Shown here in pieces: positions 18,415 to 27,452 of a stretch of 64,000 nt of DNA. A model generated the notes under the pieces. The model saw nothing but the letters and a program-made list of their open reading frames with translations. It was not told the DNA's origin and ran no database searches. The DNA lies in contig JARLHI010000007.1 in assembly GCA_031292355.1 (NCBI GenBank), forward strand, positions 1-64,000. The letters are read 5' to 3'. This DNA comes from Candidatus Obscuribacterales bacterium. GTDB taxonomy: Bacteria; Cyanobacteriota; Vampirovibrionia; Obscuribacterales; Obscuribacteraceae. Made by a program: the position numbers and the translations under genes. How positions within the stretch are numbered: position 1 is the first letter of the stretch; the number at the start of each line of letters is the position of its first letter.

Positions 18415-18723
18415 TCAAGAACGCAGCATCACCGAGGATAAAAGTGCGCAGCAAGACGCAACAAGAGTAATCATCTGGAGGGATTCCAGCCAGAATTCGA
18501 CCTTTTTGTTGACGCCGTTTTGATTTCTCCAGACCACTTGCAAAACGACAAAACTAATCAGCATCAACAACCAGAGCAAACCGACGGTTAGTTTGTCTTT
18601 CAGTGCAAATTGTTCATCCAGTACGCAGAAAAAAGTGAAGATCGCCAGAATTGGACTGACCAGCAAAGTGGGCAGAGTTACAAGCGAACTGGCATTCGAA
18701 AGAAATTGATCAAAATCGTCCAT
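18415..18723 (-). CDS. small membrane protein with three hydrophobic segments
   Basis: A protein of about 102 residues with hydrophobic stretches near residues 13-34, 44-63 and 79-98 and no recognised domain. The ATG at 18723 is taken as the start; a TTG eight codons upstream (18747) is possible, and neither has a clear ribosome-binding site. It lies on the same strand as the bicupin and thiolase genes, with gaps of tens of bases, so it may share a transcript with the bicupin. Confidence 0.5.
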   Translation of the reverse strand: MDDFDQFLSNASSLVTLPTLLVSPILAIFTFFCVLDEQFALKDKLTVGLLWLLMLISFVVLQVVWRNQNGVNKKVEFWLESLQMITLVASCCALLSSVMLRS

Positions 18724-18769
18724 GGTTATGCCATCAAGGTTAAACAAGTGGATGACAATACCACATTAC

Positions 18770-19732
18770 TCAAGTCGCAATCAGTGTTGCCTCGTTGGCT
18801 GACCTGAGCGGATGAGAGAATTCAATGTCCAGGCTACGCATATAGGTCTGAATTCCCGCATCCTGAATGGGAATTAAATGGGCGGGCGCACCGGATTCAT
18901 TGTGATGAGAATGCCAGTAATATGGTGGCGTGACAAATGCCGAAAAAGGCTTCCAGTCCTGTCTCACCGGATTGATCAATTGTCCCGACTGGTCGATGTC
19001 TTTACTGATGAGCGAGAAACATCCTGGCTGACAATCGAGAATCAAATCGAGCGCGACTGAATTGTGGCGGTGCGGAGCCTGCACGGCGTCGACAGGCAAA
19101 GCACCAAACATCGCCCAGAGGGTGTGCGTCACAGTCAATGTTTGTGGAAAATTTTTATTAGCAAGCAATATGGATATTCTGTTTCGATCGGCTGCAGCAG
19201 GGTCATCTATCACCATCTGAAGCTGACGTTGACACTCAGCAGCTGGATACAGCTGAGGTGCAAAGCGCTCTACATCCACCTTGACACCCAGATATTTGAG
19301 CAAAGGCTGATCGTTGATCCAATAAAGAGCCGAATCAATTTCAGCGCAATGAGTCGCTTTTTTACCACCTGGAATAACCATGAAATCGCCAGCCTGCCAC
19401 TTAATTGTCAGGTCTTCGCGCCGTGTCTGGCCGCTTCCGCGCATCACATAAAAAAGTTCGGAAGTGGCATTTACATTCGTCTCGAGCTCGTCACCTGCGC
19501 AAACTCGTAAAAATGAAGCACTTAGATTGGGGCTTGTTGCAGGGGCTGCGCATTGCAAAGATTCGCTGAGATCAAAAGGGATGACTCTGGTTGCGCCACT
19601 TTCATGCAGAGCGCTGGGCAATTCCGCATAGGGAATCTGCTTAATTGCTCCTTTTGCCAGAGGGTTAGCCGCTCTGGTGTACTCAAAAAATTCAATGGCA
19701 TCGGTCAGGCTGCCTGGATTTTCCAAACTCAT
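18770..19732 (-). CDS. bicupin protein, gentisate-dioxygenase-like
   Basis: A 320-residue protein with two cupin halves. The first, about residues 85-140, contains TSELFYVMRGSGQTRRE and GDFMVIPGG. The second, about 205-290, contains APHRHNSVALDLIL, with His residues placed like cupin metal ligands, and WHSHHNESG. The layout resembles gentisate 1,2-dioxygenase and related ring-cleaving bicupins. The first half lacks the usual HxH, so only the second half may hold metal. GAGGA lies 5 bases before the ATG. The substrate is unknown and no aromatic catabolism cluster surrounds it. Confidence 0.65.
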   Translation of the reverse strand: MSLENPGSLTDAIEFFEYTRAANPLAKGAIKQIPYAELPSALHESGATRVIPFDLSESLQCAAPATSPNLSASFLRVCAGDELETNVNATSELFYVMRGSGQTRREDLTIKWQAGDFMVIPGGKKATHCAEIDSALYWINDQPLLKYLGVKVDVERFAPQLYPAAECQRQLQMVIDDPAAADRNRISILLANKNFPQTLTVTHTLWAMFGALPVDAVQAPHRHNSVALDLILDCQPGCFSLISKDIDQSGQLINPVRQDWKPFSAFVTPPYYWHSHHNESGAPAHLIPIQDAGIQTYMRSLDIEFSHPLRSANEATLIAT

Positions 19733-20066
19733 ATTTCGTCCTCAATATAGTCCAGAACGTCTACGTATCTGTAATAACACATTCGGCACAAGCGAGTTCG
19801 CGAAACCTCAATCGGTCCGATAAGAAACGAAAAGCCCCACAGACGGACAGGGTCGTCAAGAACAACATTCATCAAAAATCGCCATGAATCAATTTAGACG
19901 AGCATATTCGAACTTTTTTTGTCATAATTTTCAAATAGCGGTCATACTAGAAAACCCTGTACACAGTATGATTTGCTGTTTGCATTGGGAATATAAAAGT
20001 GCGCGCTCTTTCTTCAATCACTCGTCCAAATTTCGACACTAAAAATTTCGTAGCGGATAGACATTA
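19733..20066. other. divergent intergenic region with a possible promoter
   Basis: No gene is seen in these 334 bases between the bicupin and the large TPR gene. A TTGTCA at about 19919 with CATACT 17-18 bases later is a weak plus-strand promoter candidate for the TPR gene. The region is AT-rich near 19910-20000. Confidence 0.3.
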
Positions 20067-23000
20067 GTGGCTAAGACAATTCAAGGATTTATTTCGGCAA
20101 AGACTGGGCTTGTGCCAGCTTTCAAAGAAATTGCCGACTTGCCAGAAGGGCAGGACGGTATTCTCAGAATCGAAACAGCAGATCTCGAAGGCGAATTGGC
20201 GCTCAGCAAAAGCCGCTACATAACCGGTGCATATGTACAGACGTCCGGTGCCAAAGGCGTTGACGCACTAAAAGTTTTGCTCTCTGCACGCAAAGGCAGC
20301 TTCCGGTACGCGCATGTTGAAGAAGGTTTTGCTGCAGAATTACAGCAAAGAATAAGGCTTGATATTCGCAAGCTGGTTGCAGAAAGCGCTGAAGACGATC
20401 AAGGTCCCCCCGCAAAGAGTGAACCGACTGCAAGCACGGCAAGTTCTAGCAACGTCAAAGCAGTGCAAGAAAAGAACGAGTCACCGAAAGCCAAAGAGCG
20501 CACGCCATCAACCAGAATAGACCTTGGTGGTCAGCGCATTTACGCAGACAACTTCGATGACGATGACGAGGACGACTACGACTCCCTTACGTCATTTAGC
20601 CGCTCTGCTCGCGCGCCAATTGGCGAAAGTTTATTTGCTACTGAAGATCCAGCAGATGCTGACGACGACGAGTGGCTGAAACGCCTGGCCAAACCGAAGG
20701 CCAAAGAGAAGGAAGAAAGAGAAGCGGCTGAAAGAGAAGCCAAGGCAAGAGCCGAAAAAGAAGCAGCTGAGAAAGAAGCCAAGGCAAAAGCTGAAAAAGA
20801 AGCGGCTGAGAAAGAAGCCAAGGCAAGAGCCGAAAAAGAAGCAGCTGAGAAAGAAGCCAAGGCAAGAGCCGAAAAAGAAGCAGCTGAGAAAGAAGCCAAG
20901 GCAAGAGCTGAAAAAGAAGCGGCCGAGAAAGAAGCCAAGGCAAAAGCTGAAAAAGAAGCGGCCGAGAAAGAAGCCAAGGCAAAAGCTGAAAAAGAAGCGG
21001 CCGAGAAAGAAGCCAAGGCAAGAGCTGAAAAAGAAGCTAAAGCACAAGCTGAAAAAGAAGCTAAAGCAGTTGAAAAAGAAGCAGCAGAACGAGAAGCTAG
21101 AGCGCTGGCTGCAAAAGCGGCAGCAGAGAAAGAAAAAGGCGAAGACGACGAAAAAGATCAAGCCGACAAAGATGCAGCGCGAGTCGAAGCCAAATCGCGA
21201 GTTGAAAAATTCAAGGAGGCTGCTGAAGCTGACACCGCCTTAGATCAAAGAGAGACGGCGTTCTTGAAGAATTTAAATGCTTTGCCCGTCAAGCCCGTGC
21301 AATCGCAACTAGCCGCTAGAGCAGACCAAAAACGCGCTGAGTCGAAGGTACGCCCCAAAACCGAAGCCGATTATGATTTTGGCAAAGTTGACATAAGCAA
21401 ACTTCCAGCAAGCAAATCAGCCACGAATCTAGAAGCCGCGAAACTTAAAGCTGACGAGACACTAACAAAAACAGACGAATCGAAGGAAACCACCAAGGTC
21501 TCCCCGGAAAACGAAAAAGCGCCAGAAAAGAAATCTCAATGGTCAGTTCCCAGTCATTTTGAGAATGTTCACGCAGCAGGCACTCATACAACTGCCCTAC
21601 AGGACGAGACCGTTTCGAAAGACGGCGAAGAAGATTTCTCGGACATCGATGCCGAAATTGAACGCGAACTCGCCACCGCCTCTGGTGGCGCCCAGGATTC
21701 CACTGCCGAAGCAACGACAAACGATGAGGCAACGTCGACTGATGAAAACAAATCGGGTGCCACTGAGCAATTCACAGGCGATAAGACATCCGAAACACTG
21801 ACGCCAATATCCAGTATTTCTCAAAACAAAATGTCAGCACTGGGACAACTGCGCGCAGATGCGGTGAAAGCCTCAGAGCAAAAAACCGCTGTTCCAAGCC
21901 AACTTAAGAGACCATTACCTGCGGCTGACAAAAACAAACCAGATATTTCTGAACTCGATGCAATTAAGACGCCAAATCCGTTGAAAAAACTTGCCGAGAC
22001 TGCTGCTGCAGGTACAAAAGGCGCCGATGCCACAACAAACGACGAAGCAGCTGGAGATGAAAACGAATCGTGGGTCGCAAAGGTTGTCTCATCAGCCAAG
22101 AAAGAAAAAGTGCGAGAGAGCCAAATGAAAATGGCCGCGATGGCACCTATCATTCCCGAAGCGCCCCGCAAAGAGCCTATAACACCAAGTGTTCGCGGTA
22201 AAATCCAAGACGATTATTCGCGCTCTGGCAATCAAAAAAGGGAACCGAAACAGAAAACAAAATTCTTAGCGAGCAAAAACAATCGCATCGGTGTAGCAGT
22301 TGTGGCAGTCGGCGCAGTCGTCGCGTCGTTAGCGGTTGGACGCACTTTGCTTGCGGATTCTTATTCGCAAAGAGCAGCGACAATGATGGCGCACAAAGAT
22401 TACAAACATGCGCTCGCTGAAATCAATACAGCCCTGACCATTGATGGTGGCTTGAAAGTCGCACACTTCAACAAAGGGCAAATCGAAGCAAAGCTAAATG
22501 ACGACAATGCCGCGCTCGAAGAATTTAATTCAATACTGAAAGACGACCCTAATCACATCGGTGCTCTCGAACACAGAGCCGAGATTTACGTAAAGCAAGG
22601 GCAGTATCAGCAAGCACTTGCCGATTGCACTAAACTCATGCTGTTAGAGGGTAGCAGCCCATCGCTGTCGCTTATGAGTAACAGAGCAGCAGCAAATTTG
22701 ATGCTGGGGAACAATTTAGATGCGCTCTCCAACTTCAGCATGGCTTTGCAGCAAGCAAACAAAGATCCGCAGTTATTGATAGGCAGAGGTCTGGCCTACA
22801 GCAATCTAAAACAATTCGACAAAGCAATGAAAGATCTGGACAAAGCCATCAAGCTTAATCCCAAAAACCCTGCAGCCTACGTAGCTAGAGCGAAAACATA
22901 CTTGGCGCAAAAGAATTTCGACCTCGCATTCGCCGACTTCAACCGTGCTCTTACATTATCGCCAGGAGACGCGGCTGTCTTGACGCAAAGAGGGGCGTCT

Positions 23001-24239
23001 CTGGGTGATGCCGGACAATTCGAGCAAGCATTGAACAGCTTCTCCCAGGCGATCAAAATCAACAAAAACTACGCGGAAGCATATAAGCAGCGTGCTCGCA
23101 TTCTCACACTACAGCACAAATACCCAGAGGCGCTGGCTGATGTGGCGCAGTTAGGCAAGATGTCTAAATTGGACGCCGATTATTATCGTCAACTCGGAGA
23201 TATTTTTAGCTTGCAAGGAGCCGATGCGAAGGCCCTTGAAAGTTACACCGCATCGATCAGCAAATCTCCAAACTCAGCAAGTCTTGAAAGTCGAGCCGGC
23301 CTCTATGCTAAGAAGAACGATTTTAAAACGGCTCTGGCAGACATTTCTACGGCTTTGACTTTGAATTCAACAGATTCCAATTTATACGTACAGAAAGCAA
23401 TCTACGAAGATAAGCTCGGTGATAGCATGTCAGCCAACAGTGATTTCACCAAGGCAGTCACTTTGTATCCGCTGAATCTAAAGGCACATATCGCACGCGG
23501 TCAATTCTTACTGAGGCAGCAAGAATCATCTTCGGCAGAGGAAGCTTTTGATACAGCGCTGAAAATCGATCCCAAATCGGCCGAGGCCAAGCAAGGCAAG
23601 GCGACGGCGCGAACATTGTTTGCCCACTTGCACCCACGATCCTCTGCTCCACCGCTTGACCTTGCGCCATCTGACAGAATTGATCCACAAGACAAAAAAC
23701 TGATCGCCTCTGGTACTTTCCCAGAATTAATTTCTGCCGGATATAAGCAACTAAGCAAAGGAAATAACGAAAGAGCGACAGCCCTCTTGGCTAAAGCAGT
23801 GCGTTTGAATCCCAACGACGCAAATGCCAGACGTTATCTCGCTCATGCACTCATGGCCAATGGAGACACCGATAATGCAATTGCTATGTTGAAAGCAATT
23901 GTTGCCATTAATCCCGATAATACCGCCGATAGTATCGCTCTTGGCGAACAGCTTGTGAAGTCCGGACGAGTTGAAGATGCTATCGATACTTACTCTAAGA
24001 CTCTCACTGCCGATAAACACAACATCAAAGCGCGTTGCGCGCTAGCCCGAGCCTATATGTCTGCCGGCTTCAAGCAAAAAGCAAAAGACGTATGCGAGGA
24101 TGGCATCAAAGATTCTGCCAGCCCGGCCGAAACTGCAGCATTAAAGGCGACTCTAACCGAAGTTGACGGTGGCAGTTCTTCGCCTGCATCTGCTCCCAGC
24201 GACGCACCAGCTCAAACCCCTAGTCAATCCACCCAATAG
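20067..24239 (+). CDS. 1390-residue DUF4388, charged-repeat, single-TM, TPR protein
   Basis: The N-terminal 110 residues form a DUF4388-type domain (MAKTIQGFISAKTGLVPAF, GILRIETADLEGELALSKSRYITGA). Acidic linkers and a highly regular Lys/Glu/Ala block (about 231-330) predicted to be a single long helix or coiled coil come next. A membrane helix lies near residues 739-762, followed by about 15 TPR-type repeats to about 1360 and a Ser/Pro-rich tail. DUF4388 domains are often linked to signalling proteins and the TPR array to protein binding, so this looks like an envelope-spanning scaffold with a cytoplasmic sensor-like head. The start is GTG at 20067 with only a weak ribosome site. Confidence 0.85.
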   Translation: MAKTIQGFISAKTGLVPAFKEIADLPEGQDGILRIETADLEGELALSKSRYITGAYVQTSGAKGVDALKVLLSARKGSFRYAHVEEGFAAELQQRIRLDIRKLVAESAEDDQGPPAKSEPTASTASSSNVKAVQEKNESPKAKERTPSTRIDLGGQRIYADNFDDDDEDDYDSLTSFSRSARAPIGESLFATEDPADADDDEWLKRLAKPKAKEKEEREAAEREAKARAEKEAAEKEAKAKAEKEAAEKEAKARAEKEAAEKEAKARAEKEAAEKEAKARAEKEAAEKEAKAKAEKEAAEKEAKAKAEKEAAEKEAKARAEKEAKAQAEKEAKAVEKEAAEREARALAAKAAAEKEKGEDDEKDQADKDAARVEAKSRVEKFKEAAEADTALDQRETAFLKNLNALPVKPVQSQLAARADQKRAESKVRPKTEADYDFGKVDISKLPASKSATNLEAAKLKADETLTKTDESKETTKVSPENEKAPEKKSQWSVPSHFENVHAAGTHTTALQDETVSKDGEEDFSDIDAEIERELATASGGAQDSTAEATTNDEATSTDENKSGATEQFTGDKTSETLTPISSISQNKMSALGQLRADAVKASEQKTAVPSQLKRPLPAADKNKPDISELDAIKTPNPLKKLAETAAAGTKGADATTNDEAAGDENESWVAKVVSSAKKEKVRESQMKMAAMAPIIPEAPRKEPITPSVRGKIQDDYSRSGNQKREPKQKTKFLASKNNRIGVAVVAVGAVVASLAVGRTLLADSYSQRAATMMAHKDYKHALAEINTALTIDGGLKVAHFNKGQIEAKLNDDNAALEEFNSILKDDPNHIGALEHRAEIYVKQGQYQQALADCTKLMLLEGSSPSLSLMSNRAAANLMLGNNLDALSNFSMALQQANKDPQLLIGRGLAYSNLKQFDKAMKDLDKAIKLNPKNPAAYVARAKTYLAQKNFDLAFADFNRALTLSPGDAAVLTQRGASLGDAGQFEQALNSFSQAIKINKNYAEAYKQRARILTLQHKYPEALADVAQLGKMSKLDADYYRQLGDIFSLQGADAKALESYTASISKSPNSASLESRAGLYAKKNDFKTALADISTALTLNSTDSNLYVQKAIYEDKLGDSMSANSDFTKAVTLYPLNLKAHIARGQFLLRQQESSSAEEAFDTALKIDPKSAEAKQGKATARTLFAHLHPRSSAPPLDLAPSDRIDPQDKKLIASGTFPELISAGYKQLSKGNNERATALLAKAVRLNPNDANARRYLAHALMANGDTDNAIAMLKAIVAINPDNTADSIALGEQLVKSGRVEDAIDTYSKTLTADKHNIKARCALARAYMSAGFKQKAKDVCEDGIKDSASPAETAALKATLTEVDGGSSSPASAPSDAPAQTPSQSTQ
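20757..21029 (+). repeat. seven 39-base tandem repeats inside the TPR gene
   Basis: Seven in-frame copies encode KEAAEKEAKARAE or the variant with AKAE. They differ by silent or R/K changes such as GCAGCT versus GCGGCC and AGAGCC versus AAAGCT. Three shorter degenerate units follow to about 21090. Near-identity at DNA level means copy number could change by slippage without breaking the frame. Confidence 0.9.
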
Positions 24240-24270
24240 CTACTTTGTCAAAATTCGCGATATCAAATTC

Positions 24271-24305
24271 AAAATGCTCTGTTCATTTACAGAACAGAGC
24301 ATTTT
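24271..24305. terminator. bidirectional terminator between convergent genes
   Basis: A perfect 14-base stem, AAAATGCTCTGTTC (24271-24284) and GAACAGAGCATTTT (24292-24305), has a 7-base loop. A-runs and T-runs at the stem ends give U tracts on both strands. It sits between the stops of the TPR gene and the MshEN-repeat gene. Confidence 0.85.
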
Positions 24306-24338
24306 GATTGCGGCAAACTCAAAAAACGAGAAAAAGTA

Positions 24339-25559
24339 TCAGGCTATTTTGGAAAGAAGATCGTTATTGCCGCAGCGAAATTCACCGTGGCGACCAAGTT
24401 TCAGGCGATCGATGGCCACGTCTGGCTCGACATTGTGTGCCACACAATGCTTGAACACGATGTACGCTTCTTGCTCCCACAATTCACGCAACTCAACCAG
24501 ACTCAGACAATACGCACCATAGCCAATCGCTGTACCTGTAACCAATCCACTGCGTACGAGCGCTTCACCGAAATCATGTTCAAAATCCTGAACGTTGGAG
24601 GCCAGCTCACGCATCTGCTTACCATCGAGCAAACCAGAACGACGAATGAAGTGCGCGACTTCATTTATACGTTCGAATTCTTTGAGTAAGTCTTCAACCG
24701 AGCATTCCAGGTCGCGAACATGCAGCATCAGGGCACAGGCCTGGTCAATATCGATGACTCCGTCAGTGAGCATTTGCTGAACTGTAAGCGCTGAATCCAG
24801 GACTACTGGCTTGAACATTTCCATTTGGATAAATACTTGACCGACAGGACATCTTTCTTCAATTGAACTTTCAAGAGCAAGTAATGCCATATGTTCTTCG
24901 ACGACATTGGAAGCGATCAACAATTCAGCCAGACGCATTCTGTTGTCCGACAGAACATGCTCAAGATTGAGGTTTTTCAGCGTCGTGCGTAAACCACATT
25001 TTTCGGTTTGCAGATTCTTCAAAGCGTGCACGGCATTCAAACGCGAAACATTGCCATCACGAATCAAAACCATGATGCTCAGGGCATTTTCTAACTGCTC
25101 AAGAGAGAGTTTGCCGTCAGCAAAAAGGAAACCCCCAAGTGGCATATTCGACTGTTTGCAATCAACCGAAGCTTTCAGTAGACTCTTTTCGTCGACCAGT
25201 CCAGCAGCCAGAAGCAACTTTCCTAATTGACTGAGATTAGCTGTGTATGCGCCTTCCCACGCTAATAAACTCGCGGCGTCCGCCAGATTAATATGATTTA
25301 GATGAGCCATACGAATCAATTTATACACATGATCCCGTGAGCATTTTCCAGAACGCAATTCACGTTGTGCTTCAAGGGCATTTTCGACTTCAATGTCGCT
25401 TGCGTAACCGCACATCACGAGAACGCGACCAAGAGGCAGTTTGGCATTCCTGGAAATCGACAATGCCTGCTCGACTTGATTTTGGCTGATCAAACCAGAC
25501 TCGGCGAAAATATCACCAATTCGAGCCGTGACTGCGGAGCGCTTTTTCAAAATTAACAT
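24339..25559 (-). CDS. protein of repeated MshEN/GspE N-terminal-like modules
   Basis: A 406-residue protein built of several copies of a module like the N-terminal domain of type II/IV secretion ATPases. Examples are IGDIFAESGLISQNQVEQAL and LGRVLVMCGYASDIEVENAL at residues 13-64, LGKLLLAAGLVDEKSLLKA near 112 and LAELLIASNVVEEHMALLAL near 211. These modules bind c-di-GMP in MshE, but the full nucleotide-binding consensus RLGxxLxxxG...LxxLxxQ is only partly kept here. No ATPase domain follows. It may act as an adapter or second-messenger sensor. It converges on the DUF4388/TPR gene. Confidence 0.65.
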   Translation of the reverse strand: MLILKKRSAVTARIGDIFAESGLISQNQVEQALSISRNAKLPLGRVLVMCGYASDIEVENALEAQRELRSGKCSRDHVYKLIRMAHLNHINLADAASLLAWEGAYTANLSQLGKLLLAAGLVDEKSLLKASVDCKQSNMPLGGFLFADGKLSLEQLENALSIMVLIRDGNVSRLNAVHALKNLQTEKCGLRTTLKNLNLEHVLSDNRMRLAELLIASNVVEEHMALLALESSIEERCPVGQVFIQMEMFKPVVLDSALTVQQMLTDGVIDIDQACALMLHVRDLECSVEDLLKEFERINEVAHFIRRSGLLDGKQMRELASNVQDFEHDFGEALVRSGLVTGTAIGYGAYCLSLVELRELWEQEAYIVFKHCVAHNVEPDVAIDRLKLGRHGEFRCGNNDLLSKIA

Positions 25560-25967
25560 CGCTATCTCCTCAAACTCACTTCCAAAACGGCTTTGCTACA
25601 CGCACGTCAAAACTGAGACAATTTAAGTGTCTCAAGCTTCTTGTGAAGGAGCAGAGCGCCCGTTCGAAGCGAATCAAACAGTATTGGACACAAAGTAACC
25701 GTAGTAAAAAGGCCTGGACAAGAAGGTCGAGAAAGTTCAACCACGAGCCGAGTATATGCAACCAGATATCCAATGTCAAGCATTTTCTTGAGAATCAGCT
25801 CATGCGGAGAATTTCAAGCCAGGAAGACCTTTCCGGCAATTCACGACGAAAAACGAGCATTTATTTTGGAAATTGATCGATAATTTCGCGGGTTCGTCCC
25901 AAGCGCTGATTTATGACCTAATCTTTTAAGCAAGCAAAAAGTCACTATAAAACCAACGAGGCCAAAT
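25560..25967. other. divergent intergenic region with a small dyad
   Basis: No gene is recognised in these 408 bases. TGAGACA (25614-25620) and TGTCTCA (25628-25634) form a 7-7-7 inverted repeat about 55 bases upstream of the MshEN-repeat gene start, a possible operator or part of a promoter. The rest shows no clear coding frame. Confidence 0.35.
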
Positions 25968-26663
25968 ATGCAGCCAACGAATTTGATCAGCCAGTGGTGG
26001 CAAGAGCCAGACGCAGGGGACCAGGCCCTCGAAGATAGTCACAAGGAATTTTGGGATGACTTCATTGCTAACGCTATAGACGTAGACTTCACGAACAAAA
26101 AAATTCTGGATTTTGGATGCAATCAAGGTGGCTTACTTTTACGCATCTACGACTCCATGCCTTTCAAAAAGGCCGTCGGTGTAGATCTGGCTGAGCAGTC
26201 CATCGCCAAAGCAAAAGCGCGTAGCAAGGATCTACCCATTGAATTTCTGGCACTCGATGATCTCCAATCGCTTGACGCAGATTTTGAGTATGCAATTTCC
26301 AGCGCGGTTATTTATTTGATTGAAGACATGCGTAAGCACGCCGCACAAATTTACGATCGCCTCAAACCAGGAGGCGTTTACTTTGCTTGGCACGCAGATT
26401 ACATCCGCGATAAACGATATGTGGCGACCCAAGAAGCAATCAACCGCTACGCCACGATTAAATGTGCGCAGAACTCAGTCGATGACATTATCACGAGCTT
26501 TCAAACTGCAGGCTTTAAAGTCTTCGTCAAACGGATGCTTCCCCCAGCTTACATACCGGTTCCTATAAGAGAGGATAAGCGCTGGTTCAGCAGTGCTCTA
26601 GCGGAAATAGACTATTGGTATGACCACCGTTATGTATTTCGCTGCGTCAAGCCAGACCGATAG
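25968..26663 (+). CDS. class I SAM-dependent methyltransferase
   Basis: A 231-residue protein with a Rossmann-type methyltransferase fold. Motif I is ILDFGCNQGG (about residues 46-55) and the acidic post-I residue is in GVDLAEQ (about 70). Motif II/III lies around FEYAISSAVIYLIED and motif IV in LKPGGVYFAWH. The methyl acceptor cannot be told; the family includes small-molecule methylases of the UbiE/Methyltransf_11/25 kind. No partner genes are nearby. An upstream AACGAGGCC provides a GAGG ribosome signal 6-7 bases before the ATG. Confidence 0.82.
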   Translation: MQPTNLISQWWQEPDAGDQALEDSHKEFWDDFIANAIDVDFTNKKILDFGCNQGGLLLRIYDSMPFKKAVGVDLAEQSIAKAKARSKDLPIEFLALDDLQSLDADFEYAISSAVIYLIEDMRKHAAQIYDRLKPGGVYFAWHADYIRDKRYVATQEAINRYATIKCAQNSVDDIITSFQTAGFKVFVKRMLPPAYIPVPIREDKRWFSSALAEIDYWYDHRYVFRCVKPDR

Positions 26664-26681
26664 GTAGACAGAACAATGATT

Positions 26682-27222
26682 CTAGAAAACAGACTTTTCT
26701 GTAGAGTTTTCGATCTTTAATTTCGGCAATGCTTTATGCAAAGCTTCTATACCAACAGCTTTTGGTTTCTGGCGCTTGTACTAAAGCGTCAAATTTTACA
26801 TCTTTAGATATTGTTGACTGCGAATTAGCAGGTCTGTTTGTTGATGTTAAATAAAGGGTGGCAAAGACTATACCTGCACCGATTACGAAAAGAAAAGCGC
26901 CCACAGAGTTCTATGTCTTGAGGTTCGAAGTATTTTGTTTTTCCACAGGTGCAGCCACTGGTGCCTGGGTACGAGCATCGAATGCGCTAAGAGCGTCGGT
27001 CATTGAATCAAAGTGGGCTGCCAAATATTTCGCCAGTTTTTGTCAGCTCAGGACTATCTGCAAGATCGAACTTCGCAATGCCAAAGTCGATTATTTTGAT
27101 ATTGATGCCACCATCGTATCTTCGGCTTCATAGACCGTGCTCATACCTCCAGTGCCAAGCTTTCTAACGATTCGAAAACGACGGTCGAAAACGCCAGATT
27201 TCGCCCAATCTGATTCATTCAT
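26682..27222 (-). pseudogene. decayed Ser/Thr protein kinase gene with internal deletions and frameshifts
   Basis: Read on the minus strand, the ATG at 27222 opens a kinase N-lobe with glycine loop LGTGGMSTVYEAED, which stops soon after. In another frame the text resumes at IKIIDFGIAKFDLADSPELT (DFG at 27080-27088) and runs to GEIFGSP, where it stops before the APE region. A third segment gives FDSMTDALSAF, the end of a kinase C-lobe, then a stop codon (about 26910). A membrane helix VGAFLFVIGAGIVFATLYL and a tail in two frames, ending at 26682, follow. The catalytic Lys, HRD loop and most of both lobes are missing. The order of remnants matches a full-length membrane kinase, so this is a gene broken by deletions, not a small gene. 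Confidence 0.85.
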
Positions 27223-27452
27223 CTCGTTTACTCAATCACACTGATGCACTATTCATGAAGCATCACCATTGTACTTCAGCAGTTATTAACTGCGCCTCAT
27301 TCAAGACGACATCATCTTAATATAATTTCGAAGCTCAAACGCAGGCCCAGAGGCAACTTTGATATTTGTCGGTATTCCCCTTAAGGGAGCTTAAAGACCG
27401 AACCTTTCGAGCATGCCAAGATACATACTCTTGCTTCCTAAAGGATTTCGGC

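Noticed and set aside
20576..21161. Several minus-strand frames rich in Phe, Leu, Ser and Ala
   Set aside because: They are the complement of the Lys/Glu/Ala repeat in the TPR gene and have low-complexity composition.
26858..27133. 91-residue plus-strand frame over the kinase remnants
   Set aside because: It is the antisense of recognisable kinase segments on the minus strand.
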